64,000 nucleotides of DNA from NCBI GenBank assembly GCA_963708725.1, contig CAVPTL010000014.1, forward strand, positions 518,009 through 582,008. Direction: 5' to 3'. The translations under genes were made by a program, and so were the position numbers. The stretch's first letter is position 1. Each line of letters opens with the position of its first letter. Shown here piece by piece: positions 8,884 to 16,758 of this stretch. Below the pieces are notes generated by a model. The model did no database searches. It saw only the letters and a program-made list of their open reading frames with translations, and was not told the origin of the DNA. Origin of the DNA: CAVPTL01 sp963708725 (GTDB lineage: Bacteria; Actinomycetota; Thermoleophilia; Gaiellales; JAICJC01).

Positions 8884-9080
8884 TCGACGCCCAGCAGCTC
8901 GATCAGCTCGACCAGCCGGGGCGGCGGATTCTGCACCCGGATCTGGTCGCCGCCACGGCGCGCGATCAGCTGGAGCCGCAGGAGCGCGTCGAGCAGCGCC
9001 ACGTCCGCGGATTCGATCCCGCTCAGATCGCACACGTAGTCCATGACAGAGATGAGACTCGGGTGAGCCCGAGAACTCAT
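8859..9080 (-). CDS. Short STAS-domain protein (anti-sigma-antagonist-like)
   Basis: A 73-residue frame, shorter if it starts at the ATG at 9044. YVCDLSGIESADVALLDAL followed by ARRGGDQIRV and LVELIELLGVDHVL matches the second half of STAS domains, including the loop before the regulatory Ser position. Here the usual DSTGL is SADVA, so a phosphorylatable Ser is not obvious. The N-terminal strands of a full STAS domain (about 100 residues) are missing, so this is a mini-STAS or a remnant. It converges on the sigma gene, which may be coincidental. Confidence 0.6.
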   Translation of the reverse strand: MSSRAHPSLISVMDYVCDLSGIESADVALLDALLRLQLIARRGGDQIRVQNPPPRLVELIELLGVDHVLGGGT

Positions 9081-9100
9081 CGCACCGAAAGGAGTCCGAC

Positions 9101-9457
9101 ATGGGACAACCGGTTGTGCACTTCGAAATCATCGCCCGTGATCCCGACCTCATCCGAACCTATTACCACGACCTGTTCGGCTGGGAGTACGACTCCGACA
9201 ACCAGGTGAACTACTCGATCGTGACCCGCGACCAGTCCGAACCGGGGATCGGCGGCGGCATCGGCGAGGCGCCCGAGGGATACTCGGGTCATGCCACCTT
9301 CTACGTCGAGGTGCCCGATGTCGAGGCCGCGCTGGCCAAGGCAGAGAATCTCGGCGGCAAGCGCATGATGGGGCCCGACAAGGTGATGGAGGGCGTCGAG
9401 ATCGGCCTCTTCGTCGACCCGGAGGGGCGCACGCTGGGCGTCGTGAAGTCGGGCTAG
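9101..9457 (+). CDS. VOC-family (glyoxalase/bleomycin-resistance-like) protein
   Basis: A 118-residue single VOC module. It starts VVHFEIIARDPDLIRTYYHD, has a middle VPDVEAALAKAENLGGK and ends with IGLFVDPEGRTLGVVKSG, the standard beta-alpha-beta-beta-beta repeat. H8 and the E in the second half sit where metal ligands are usual. A GGAG ribosome site lies about 8 bp before the ATG. The substrate cannot be assigned. VOC genes commonly follow SigG-like sigma factors, so co-regulation is possible. Confidence 0.88.
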   Translation: MGQPVVHFEIIARDPDLIRTYYHDLFGWEYDSDNQVNYSIVTRDQSEPGIGGGIGEAPEGYSGHATFYVEVPDVEAALAKAENLGGKRMMGPDKVMEGVEIGLFVDPEGRTLGVVKSG

Positions 9458-9467
9458 CCCCGGCGGG

Positions 9468-9884
9468 TCAGCCGGCGTGGCATTCGGCATCGATGCACAG
9501 GCGCGAGCGATCCCGCGTCAGGCACACGAGGCCGACATACGTGGTCTGATCCTCGCCGAGCACGACCAGCCGGCGACCGCCATCCTCGTCGAGCGCCGGT
9601 AGCGCGTCGCCGACCGGCGTCGAGGCGATGGCCGTCGGTGGCCGGCGGCCGGCGTAGGCGGTGATCGGCTCGGCGTCTTGTGCGTCGGCGATGTCGTCGC
9701 GAGCGACCGCACCCACGTAGGCGGTGCCGTCGAGCACCGGAATCAGCTGCACCGAGCTTGACTCGAACATCTGCCGGGCTTTGCCGACGGTGTCCCCGAC
9801 CGAGAGCTCCTTCCCGCGCACCGTGATGGTGCTGGAGATCGGCCGCTCGGCGAGGTCAGCGATATCGGCATGAACGATGCTCAC
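9468..9884 (-). CDS. CBS-domain pair protein
   Basis: 138 residues containing two CBS motifs. The first is SSSVQLIPVLDGTAYVGAVARDDI; the second is DALPALDEDGGRRLVVL then TYVGLVCLTRD. CBS pairs bind adenosyl nucleotides and act as energy or ligand sensors. Nothing else is fused, and the C-terminus ends CIDAECHAG with two Cys. It is transcribed against the VOC gene and divergent from DUF1348; there is no operon partner. Confidence 0.82.
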   Translation of the reverse strand: MSIVHADIADLAERPISSTITVRGKELSVGDTVGKARQMFESSSVQLIPVLDGTAYVGAVARDDIADAQDAEPITAYAGRRPPTAIASTPVGDALPALDEDGGRRLVVLGEDQTTYVGLVCLTRDRSRLCIDAECHAG

Positions 9885-9916
9885 GACCGAAGGATAGCCC
9901 GTGTAATGTCCCTCGC

Positions 9917-10360
9917 ATGGACCCCCGCCCGCCAGTCCCGCCGTTCACAGAGGAGACCGCGCGCAAGAAGGTGCAGGCGGCCGAGGACGCGTGGAACACC
10001 TGCGATCCGCAACGCGTCGCGGGCGCATATAGCCTCGACTCGGACTGGCGCAATCGCGACGAGTTCTTCCAGGGCCGCGAGGCGATCGTCGACTTCCTCG
10101 AGCGCAAGTGGGCGCGCGAGCTCTCCTATCGGCTGAAGAAGGAGCTGTGGGCGTTTCACGACAATCACATCTCGGTGCGGTTCGAGTACGAGAGCCACGA
10201 CGCGGCCGGCCAGTGGTGGCGAAGCCACGGCAACGAGCAGTGGGAGTTCGACGAGCTCGGATACATGCGCCGCCGCGACGCGAGCATCAACGATTACCGG
10301 ATCGACGAGTCGGAGCGGCGGATCTACGTCGACCGGCCGAGCCCCTACCGGCCCGGCTGA
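9917..10360 (+). CDS. DUF1348 / SnoaL-like nuclear-transport-factor-2 family protein
   Basis: 147 residues with the family text FTEETARKKVQAAEDAWNT near the N-terminus, DSDWRNRDEFFQGR, a central WARELSYRLKKELWAF, and GQWWRSHGNEQWEFDE. This pattern is highly conserved in DUF1348, an NTF2-like cone-fold family without an established reaction. The length is normal. The gene stands alone and ends a few bases before a palindromic element. Confidence 0.88.
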   Translation: MDPRPPVPPFTEETARKKVQAAEDAWNTCDPQRVAGAYSLDSDWRNRDEFFQGREAIVDFLERKWARELSYRLKKELWAFHDNHISVRFEYESHDAAGQWWRSHGNEQWEFDELGYMRRRDASINDYRIDESERRIYVDRPSPYRPG

Positions 10361-10366
10361 ACTGCC

Positions 10367-10403
10367 CCATGAATAAATGGTGCCTGGCACCATTTATTCA
10401 TGG
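10367..10403. repeat. 37-bp GGTGCC-T-GGCACC palindrome
   Basis: Perfect apart from the central T. Its arms (CCATGAATAAAT and complement) differ from the copy at 3751 but are matched on both sides, so pairing is preserved. It lies between the DUF1348 stop and the F420 oxidoreductase. The ATG start candidate of the latter is inside the right arm, so this copy cannot be only a terminator of the upstream gene. Confidence 0.85.
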
Positions 10404-11239
10404 ATGCTGGGGTGGCGTACTTTCCGACTGATGATGCTGTTCGGCCCGATGATCTTGCTCGGCTGGTCGAGGAGCGTGGGCATCGCTGGCTGATGTTCGC
10501 CGAGCACACCCACATCCCGTCGAGCCGCGAGACACCCTGGGGCGGCCGGCCCGACGCTCCGCCACTGCCGCGCAAGTACGCCCGCACCTACGACCCGTTC
10601 GTCGCGATCACGGCCTCGCTGATGGCCACCAAGGCGTTGCGAGTCGGCACCGCCGTCTGCCTGGTCACGGAGCGCGACCCGATCGTGACCGCCAAGGAGG
10701 TCGCGAGCCTCGATCACCTCTCCGGCGGCCGGTTCGATTTCGGCATCGGCGCCGGCTGGAATCGCGAGGAGCTGCGAAGCCATGGCACCGATCCACGCAC
10801 CCGGATGCGCCTGATGCGCGAGCGGATGCTCGCGATGAAGGAGATCTGGACGCAGCATGAGGCCACCTTCCACGGTGAGTTCGTCAACTTCGACGCCATC
10901 TGGTGTGACCCCAAGCCGCTCCAGAAACCACATCCACCGGTGCTGGTCGGGGGTACTGGGGCGACGGTGTTCGATCGGGTGATCGAGTACGGCGATATCT
11001 GGATGCCGACGCACGGCGACGGGATCGCCGACCGCATCCCGCTGCTGCATGAGCAGGCCGGACGACACATACCGGTGATCGTGTGTGGCGCTCCCACCGA
11101 CCCCACCGTGCTCGAGCGATACGCGGCCGCGGGTGTCGAGCGGGTGCTGTTCTGGCTGCCCTCGACTCGCCTGGCGCATGTCGAAGAGGCACTCGACCGG
11201 GTCGAACGGGCGATGGCCGACCTCAACGGCACCGACTGA
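10400..11239 (+). CDS. LLM-class F420-dependent oxidoreductase
   Basis: A luciferase-like TIM-barrel monooxygenase/reductase of about 279 residues. Recognisable segments are LVEERGHRWLMFAEHTHIP, the GTAVCLVTERDPIVTAKE strand, ASLDHLSGGRFDFGIGAGW and HPPVLVGGTGATVFDRVIEYGD, typical of F420-dependent members (TIGR03619-like). It would use F420 in hydride transfer to an unknown substrate. The ATG lies in the right arm of a palindrome; a GTG at 10412 is an alternative start. Two bases separate it from the next F420-type gene. Confidence 0.9.
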   Translation: MDAGVAYFPTDDAVRPDDLARLVEERGHRWLMFAEHTHIPSSRETPWGGRPDAPPLPRKYARTYDPFVAITASLMATKALRVGTAVCLVTERDPIVTAKEVASLDHLSGGRFDFGIGAGWNREELRSHGTDPRTRMRLMRERMLAMKEIWTQHEATFHGEFVNFDAIWCDPKPLQKPHPPVLVGGTGATVFDRVIEYGDIWMPTHGDGIADRIPLLHEQAGRHIPVIVCGAPTDPTVLERYAAAGVERVLFWLPSTRLAHVEEALDRVERAMADLNGTD

Positions 11240-11241
11240 CC

Positions 11242-11661
11242 GTGGACGACGCCCGCGCCCGTGAGCTGCTCGCGGGTGCCCGCGTGGCGCGGTTCGCCAC
11301 CGTCACGCCCAGGGGCCGGCCGCGGATCGTTCCCATCTGCTTCGCCGTCGCGGGCGAGGTGGTCTACCACGCGGTGGATCACAAGCCGAAGGCGACGCGT
11401 GAGCTCGCGCGGCTCGCCGACATCGAACACGACGATCGGGCCGCCCTGCTCGCCGACCACTACACCGACGACGATTGGGCTGCGCTTTGGTGGGTGCGCG
11501 CTGACGGTCGCGCGCGCGTAATTAACAACATCACATCCCCCGAGGCCGTCCGTGCACTCGCGCTGCTCGCCGAGCGCTACCCGCAATACCGCGAGCGCCC
11601 GCCCGCCGGTCCGGTGGTCGCGCTCGATATCGAGCGGATCACGGGCTGGGCCGCGAGCTAG
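11242..11661 (+). CDS. PPOX-class F420-dependent oxidoreductase (TIGR03668 type)
   Basis: 139 residues from a GTG directly after the stop of the LLM gene. It opens with ARARELLAGARVARFATVTP, then GRPRIVPICFAVAGEVVY, VDHKPKATRELARLADIE, and DDDWAALWWVRADGRARV. This is the split-barrel flavin/F420-binding family with pyridoxamine-oxidase fold. Together with the LLM gene it indicates an F420-producing host. The stop overlaps the stop of the convergent aminotransferase fusion. Confidence 0.9.
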   Translation: MDDARARELLAGARVARFATVTPRGRPRIVPICFAVAGEVVYHAVDHKPKATRELARLADIEHDDRAALLADHYTDDDWAALWWVRADGRARVINNITSPEAVRALALLAERYPQYRERPPAGPVVALDIERITGWAAS

Positions 11662-13994
11662 CCCAGCTCGGGCAGCGTTACCCGCAGCTTCTCGAGCAGC
11701 GTGTCGGCCTCGCGTCGGCCGAACACCAGCGGCGGCTTGATCTTGATCACGTTGTGGTCGGGGCCGTCGGTCGAGAGCAGCACGCCCTGGTCGCGCAGCC
11801 GGTTCACGAGGTATGACGCCTCCGTGGCCGCCGGTTCGCGCGTCTCGCGATCGCGCACCAGCTCGATCCCCAGGAACAGGCCGCGCCCGCGGGCGTCACC
11901 CACAAACCGGCTGTCGAGCTCGCGAAGTCCCGTCAGCAGCTCGCCTCCCACCACCCGCGCATGCTCCTGTAGCCCACGCTCGTCGATCTCCCGCAAAACG
12001 GCGAGCCCGACCGCGCACGACACCGGGTTTCCGCCGAAGGTGCTGAAGTACTCCATGCCGTTGGCGAACGCCGCGGCGATCTCGGCCGTCGTGATCAGGG
12101 CCGCCATCGGGTGGCCGTTTCCGATCGGCTTGCCGAGCGTGACGATGTCGGGCACCGCCGCCTGCGTCTCGAACCCCCAAAACGCGTCGCCCACCCGGCC
12201 AAAGCCGATCTGCACCTCGTCGGCGATGCAGATGCCGCCGGCACGTCTCACCGCGGCGAACGCGCCTTCGAGAAACCCCGGCGGCGGTTCGATCTGGCCG
12301 CCACAGCTCATGATCGCCTCGGCGATGAACGCCGCAGGAGCGCGACCTTCGGTGGCCAATCGGGCGAGCACGTCGTCCACCTCACGCACGTAGGCCCGCC
12401 CCGCCTCGGGCGTCGATCCGCGGTGCACACCGCGGTAGGGATCGGGCATCGGTACCTCGTGTACGTCGGCGACCCGACCACCACCGCCCGGCCCGTTGTA
12501 CTTATACGGGCTCACGTCGATGTCGCTCTGAGAGTTGCCGTGGTAGGCGCCGCCGAGCGTGATCACATCGCGCCGGCCGGTCACGGTGCGGGCAATGCGA
12601 AGCGCAAGGTCGTTGGCTTCGCTCCCGGAGTTCATGAAGAAGCACGCGGTCAATGGGGCTGGCAGGCGCGCGACCAGCGCCTCGGCGTAGTCGACGATGT
12701 TGTCGTGCAGATACCGGGCGTTGGTGTTGAGGAGCGCCGCCTGAGCGCTCATCGCAGCGTTCACGCGCGGGTTGGCGTGGCCGACGTGGGCGACGTTGTT
12801 GACACAGTCGAGGAAGCTCCCACCGGTCTCGTCAAAGAGGTAGGCGCCCTCGCCGCGAACGATCTTGAGCGGGCGATCGTAGGAGAGCGAGAGGCTCGGG
12901 CTGAGCACCGCCACTCGGCGCCGAAGCGTCTCCTCCTTGGCCCTTCCGACGCTCGCCGCTCCAACTTGGCAGCGCTCACGCAATGCCTCGCCGGCAAACC
13001 GTGCAGAGACCTCGAGCGCCCCCGCCAGCATCGGCTGGATCCGCTCCTGACTCACGCTCAGATAGCGATTCTCGGGATCGCGGGCCTGCTGCACCGCCGC
13101 CACGCACACGCTCTGGCACAAACGCAGGCAGGCGAGCGGATAGAGCACGGCGAGCTCGTCCTCGGTCAGCGGGTGCACCGCGTGATAGCCCGCGGTGACC
13201 TCGAGCACCGCCGACAGCGGGTCGTGCTTCCCGGTCATCGTGTAGGCCGCGGCAATCGCGGGGTCGTACACCAACCGGCTCCAAACCATGTCGCCGAGAT
13301 CGAGCACGCCGCTGACCCGATCGTCTGAGACCAGCAGGTTGTAGTCGTTGGCGTCGGCGTGGATCACGCCCTGTCGCAGGTCCGCGATCCGCGGCGAAAC
13401 GTCGCGCTGAAACTCTTCCAAAAACCGACCGACCTGGTCACGCAACGCCGCGTCTGAGACCAGCCCCACGCTCTCGGCCACAATCGCGGGGGCATGCTCC
13501 AGATCCCAGTAGAAGCGGCGGTGAAAGGCGGGATGATCGAAGCCGTCGAGTGCACCATCGATCAACCCGACGGCACGCCCGACGCTTTGCAGCAGCTCGG
13601 GCGATTGCCACTCCACATCGCCCATCGGGCGACCCGGCAGGTAGTCGAGCAGGCGCACCAGATGCGGGGTGCCCGAGATCGGCGCGGTCGCAAGCCGCTC
13701 ACCGGCCCGAGTCGGCAGCGCCTCCTGCATCAGCCCCGGCACCGCCTCAGCGAGCCGAGCCATCACCAGGTTCTGGGCCTCGAGCATCGACCGCTCCTCC
13801 GCGGGATTGGCGATCTTCAGCACGTAGCGGCCCGACTCGGAAGCCACCGCGAAGTTCTGGTCGCGCTCACTGGGAAGCCGCGAGACCTCACCGCGCATAC
13901 CCCACAGCTCGGCGATGAGTGCAGCTGCGTCGGCGACGCTCACCGGCGGCGGAACCGGCACCCCGATGTCGACATCTGACTCCGGTTCGCTCAC
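11658..13994 (-). CDS. Bifunctional APH-type kinase / class III PLP aminotransferase (phospholyase-like)
   Basis: 778 residues in two domains. Residues about 15-330 are an aminoglycoside-phosphotransferase fold: HADANDYNLLV gives the HxD...N catalytic loop and VLDLGDMVWSRLVYD the metal Asp. Residues about 345-778 are a class III PLP enzyme: NSGSEANDLALRIA, GAYHGNSQ, ADEVQIGFGRVG, with the PLP lysine in TLGKPIGNGHP near residue 623. In animals the separate homologues are hydroxylysine kinase and the AGXT2-like phospholyases, which phosphorylate and then eliminate an amino alcohol. Such a kinase plus phospholyase job is inferred here. Its ATG overlaps the stop of the upstream FAD oxidoreductase. 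Confidence 0.88.
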   Translation of the reverse strand: MSEPESDVDIGVPVPPPVSVADAAALIAELWGMRGEVSRLPSERDQNFAVASESGRYVLKIANPAEERSMLEAQNLVMARLAEAVPGLMQEALPTRAGERLATAPISGTPHLVRLLDYLPGRPMGDVEWQSPELLQSVGRAVGLIDGALDGFDHPAFHRRFYWDLEHAPAIVAESVGLVSDAALRDQVGRFLEEFQRDVSPRIADLRQGVIHADANDYNLLVSDDRVSGVLDLGDMVWSRLVYDPAIAAAYTMTGKHDPLSAVLEVTAGYHAVHPLTEDELAVLYPLACLRLCQSVCVAAVQQARDPENRYLSVSQERIQPMLAGALEVSARFAGEALRERCQVGAASVGRAKEETLRRRVAVLSPSLSLSYDRPLKIVRGEGAYLFDETGGSFLDCVNNVAHVGHANPRVNAAMSAQAALLNTNARYLHDNIVDYAEALVARLPAPLTACFFMNSGSEANDLALRIARTVTGRRDVITLGGAYHGNSQSDIDVSPYKYNGPGGGGRVADVHEVPMPDPYRGVHRGSTPEAGRAYVREVDDVLARLATEGRAPAAFIAEAIMSCGGQIEPPPGFLEGAFAAVRRAGGICIADEVQIGFGRVGDAFWGFETQAAVPDIVTLGKPIGNGHPMAALITTAEIAAAFANGMEYFSTFGGNPVSCAVGLAVLREIDERGLQEHARVVGGELLTGLRELDSRFVGDARGRGLFLGIELVRDRETREPAATEASYLVNRLRDQGVLLSTDGPDHNVIKIKPPLVFGRREADTLLEKLRVTLPELG

Positions 13995-15574
13995 GCCAGG
14001 TCGGCCAGCACCCGCTGCGCCGCGTTATGCCCCGGGATCCCGCTGACCGCACCACCGCGGGCGGCGCTCGCCCCCGCCCGGTAGACCCGCGGCACATCGG
14101 TCTCGACGCCCCACGACCCCACCTCGTCGTCCTCGTCGGTGAAAAACCAGGTGATCGCGTTGTGGAAGATGTTGCCGCGATCGAGTCCGAGGTCGGTTTC
14201 GAGATCGACGGCGGTCTTCACCTCGAGGCAGGGCTTTCCCTCGATGTCGTAGGCCAGGCACTCCTCGAACGGCTCCTCGAGCATCTCGTTGAGGCCCGCC
14301 AGGTAGCGCTTCCAGATCTCGTCGGCAAAACCAGGCCCATGGTCCTTGGCCATGCTGTAGGGGATGTCGTAGCCAAACAACGTCAGCGTGTGGCAGCCCG
14401 CGGCGCGCAGGCCCGGGCTCAGGATCGACGGGTCGGTGAGCGTGTGGCAGTAGACCTCGGCCGGAGGCTTTGCCGGAATCTCGCCGGCGGCGAGTTCCTT
14501 GTGAGCTGTCTCCATCTCGGAGTACCGCTCGTTGATCCGAAACGTGCCGGCAAACGCATCCTCCGAGACGACCCCGCTTTTCAGGCGCGGCAGCCGCCGC
14601 AGCAGCATGTTGGCTTTGACGACCGCGCCCTCGTCCTCGGCCGAGGGGTGATGGGGGCGATCGAGCATCGCTGCCAGCGTCTGCGGGCCGGAGTTGACGA
14701 GCACCCACCTGGCCTCGATCTCCATCGGATGGCCGCCCAGCGAGACCTCGACGGTATGGCGGTCGTTTCCCGGGTGGATCCGCTCGACGGTGGCATCGGT
14801 GAGCGCCACCACACCGGCCTCGCTCGCGACCCGCGTGAGCTCGGATACGAGCGAGCCCATGCCGCCCACCGGCACACTCCAGGTGCCGGTGCCGTGGTAG
14901 GTGAAGATCCGGTTTTGGGTGAGCCGCGGGTCGTGGGCGTCGGTGAACATGCCCGTCTTTGCGTCGGTCAGGATCAACCCGCGCACGAGATCGTCGTCGA
15001 TCAGCCGCTCGAGCCCCTCACCGAGCGGGTGTTCGACGAAGTTGTCCCACACCGCGCGCTGGTCGGCGGTCTCGAGCGACGCCTTCCAGTCCGATCGCGA
15101 GCGCAGCGGCTCGATCAGCGTGGGATGAACGAGCCGCGCGTACTCGTCCTGGAGGTGTTCGAAGTGCTCGAGCGCGCGCGCTGTGGACTCGCCACCCAGC
15201 TCGACCAGCGACTCGCGGCCCAGCTCGGGGTGTTCGTTTGAGAGCAGAAGCGCGCGATGCTTGCCGTCGCGGTCATAGGGTGCGCAGGCCGCGATTCGCC
15301 GCCGGCGCAGATCCAGATGCAGGCCGAGGTCGTTCACCACCTTCGGCGGCAGCAGGCTGATCAGGTAGGAGTAGCGCGAGAGCCGCGCGCTGACACCGCG
15401 AAACACCTCCTGGGAGGAGGTCGCACCCCCGAGCCGCGGGAGCTTTTCCAGCAATAAGACCGAGAGCCCCGCCCGGCCGAGGTAGGCCGCTGCCACCAGC
15501 CCATTGTGCCCCCCGCCCGCCACCACCACGTCCCACGACCGCTTCTGCTCCCGCACACCTGACGCCAACGTCAC
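13991..15574 (-). CDS. FAD-dependent oxidoreductase, phytoene-dehydrogenase-like family
   Basis: 527 residues. The N-terminal Rossmann motif VVVAGGGHNGLVAAAYLGRAG binds FAD, followed by LLEKLPRLGGATSS. A second conserved stretch, TWSVPVGGMGSLVSEL, is typical of the carotenoid-desaturase/amine-oxidase superfamily, as is the C-terminal GGAVSGIPGHNAAQRVL. No carotenoid genes are nearby; the operon context (permease, amidohydrolase, aminotransferase) suggests oxidation of an amine or related substrate. It overlaps both neighbours by four bases (ATGA), so it is translationally coupled. A paralogue lies at 26841-28475. Confidence 0.87.
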   Translation of the reverse strand: MTLASGVREQKRSWDVVVAGGGHNGLVAAAYLGRAGLSVLLLEKLPRLGGATSSQEVFRGVSARLSRYSYLISLLPPKVVNDLGLHLDLRRRRIAACAPYDRDGKHRALLLSNEHPELGRESLVELGGESTARALEHFEHLQDEYARLVHPTLIEPLRSRSDWKASLETADQRAVWDNFVEHPLGEGLERLIDDDLVRGLILTDAKTGMFTDAHDPRLTQNRIFTYHGTGTWSVPVGGMGSLVSELTRVASEAGVVALTDATVERIHPGNDRHTVEVSLGGHPMEIEARWVLVNSGPQTLAAMLDRPHHPSAEDEGAVVKANMLLRRLPRLKSGVVSEDAFAGTFRINERYSEMETAHKELAAGEIPAKPPAEVYCHTLTDPSILSPGLRAAGCHTLTLFGYDIPYSMAKDHGPGFADEIWKRYLAGLNEMLEEPFEECLAYDIEGKPCLEVKTAVDLETDLGLDRGNIFHNAITWFFTDEDDEVGSWGVETDVPRVYRAGASAARGGAVSGIPGHNAAQRVLADLA

Positions 15575-16758
15575 TCACCATCCAGTTCATGTAGCCGTTC
15601 ACAGTTCTTGGCCATCACTCCGCGGCCGATTCGCACTCCGTCTTGAGCAGTCATCCAGCGCCGCTCGACGGCGTTACTGAGCACGCGTTCGAGCGCCTCT
15701 CGAGCCATGATTGCCGAGATCCAGGCCAGCTCGGGCTCGCTCGACTCGTCCGATCCGAACATGACCTTGGCGGTCGGGGCGATCCCCATCACCGCCTCGA
15801 GCTTCTGATCCATGATGATCGACGCCCAGGCGGTGTTGATCGACGTTTCGAGGTAGACGCGTGGCAGGATCGATGCGACGTAGGCGCCCTCCTCGAGCCA
15901 TGGCCAGCCGGAATGGATCAACACGATCGGCTGATCACGGTGGTTGTTCAGCATCGGGAACAGGTGCTTGGGCCGGGCGTAGGCCAGGACCACGCTTGGG
16001 TCACCGCCGCCGCAGTGAATGTGCACCGGCTTTCGGAGCGGCTTTGCTACCTCGAGCGTGCGGATCAAAAGCGCATCGCGCACCGGCTTTGCCAGCTCCC
16101 GGGTCTCGGGGAATCCGGCCTCGGCCCACTTCAGGTAGGTGGCCTCGACCTCGGCCCGGGGCCACTCGGCCACGTCCAGCCCGGTGCGATAGGCGATCAC
16201 CGACTTGATCGCGATCGCCCCGCCGCCTGTGCATGCCTGCTCGATCTCGGCCGAGAAGGCATCCTCGAGCTCGGCATAGGTGGCGGCCTGCTCACGCAGG
16301 CGCACGATCACCGGCTCGATCCGCACCACCCGGTGGATCTTGATGCCCGCCTCCTCCGCCATCTTGGCCTGATCGACCTGTGGCAGCGGATAGCCGTCGT
16401 CGACCACCATGGCGCGGAGGTCGGCGTGCTTCCACAGCCGTTGCAGATACGCCGTCCCATGGGTGACCAGCTCGGTGTGCCGCGCCTCCGACACCGCCTC
16501 GCGGGTCGCCTCACACTGCAACAGCTCCGCCAGGCGAAGGGTGGTTGCAAGGCTGAGCGGATCCGAATCGGTGAGCTCGTGCAGCAGCGGCAGGTCGGCG
16601 GGGTCGAGCCCACCCGAGGAGATCAGGCAGGCCCCCAGCATCGTCACCCGGTCGAGGAACTCCCCGGCCGGCCGATCGAGTAGATCGGCCAGCCGGAATC
16701 CGTGACTGTGGGCGTCGACCGCGTAGGCGGAATGGAGGTCGACCAGTCGTTCGGTCAC
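15571..16758 (-). CDS. FluG-like amidohydrolase (amidohydrolase-2 superfamily)
   Basis: 395 residues of metal-dependent TIM-barrel hydrolase. Visible ligands: HSH in YAVDAHSHGFRLADLL near residue 18, a possible carbamylated Lys in IAIKSVIAYRTG, His in KPVHIHCGGGDP, His in IVLIHSGWPWLEE, and Asp in VMFGSDESSEPE. The last pattern is typical of the FluG N-terminal half, a domain often fused or adjacent to glutamine-synthetase-like ligases, and such a ligase lies in this same operon. It probably hydrolyses or decarboxylates an amide or carboxylate intermediate. Four-base overlaps couple it to the oxidoreductase and the permease. Confidence 0.85.
   Translation of the reverse strand: MTERLVDLHSAYAVDAHSHGFRLADLLDRPAGEFLDRVTMLGACLISSGGLDPADLPLLHELTDSDPLSLATTLRLAELLQCEATREAVSEARHTELVTHGTAYLQRLWKHADLRAMVVDDGYPLPQVDQAKMAEEAGIKIHRVVRIEPVIVRLREQAATYAELEDAFSAEIEQACTGGGAIAIKSVIAYRTGLDVAEWPRAEVEATYLKWAEAGFPETRELAKPVRDALLIRTLEVAKPLRKPVHIHCGGGDPSVVLAYARPKHLFPMLNNHRDQPIVLIHSGWPWLEEGAYVASILPRVYLETSINTAWASIIMDQKLEAVMGIAPTAKVMFGSDESSEPELAWISAIMAREALERVLSNAVERRWMTAQDGVRIGRGVMAKNCERLHELDGE

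Noticed and set aside
13991..15574. Carotenoid desaturase (crtI)
   Set aside because: Belongs to the same superfamily, but no other carotenoid gene is present and the operon is for amino compounds.
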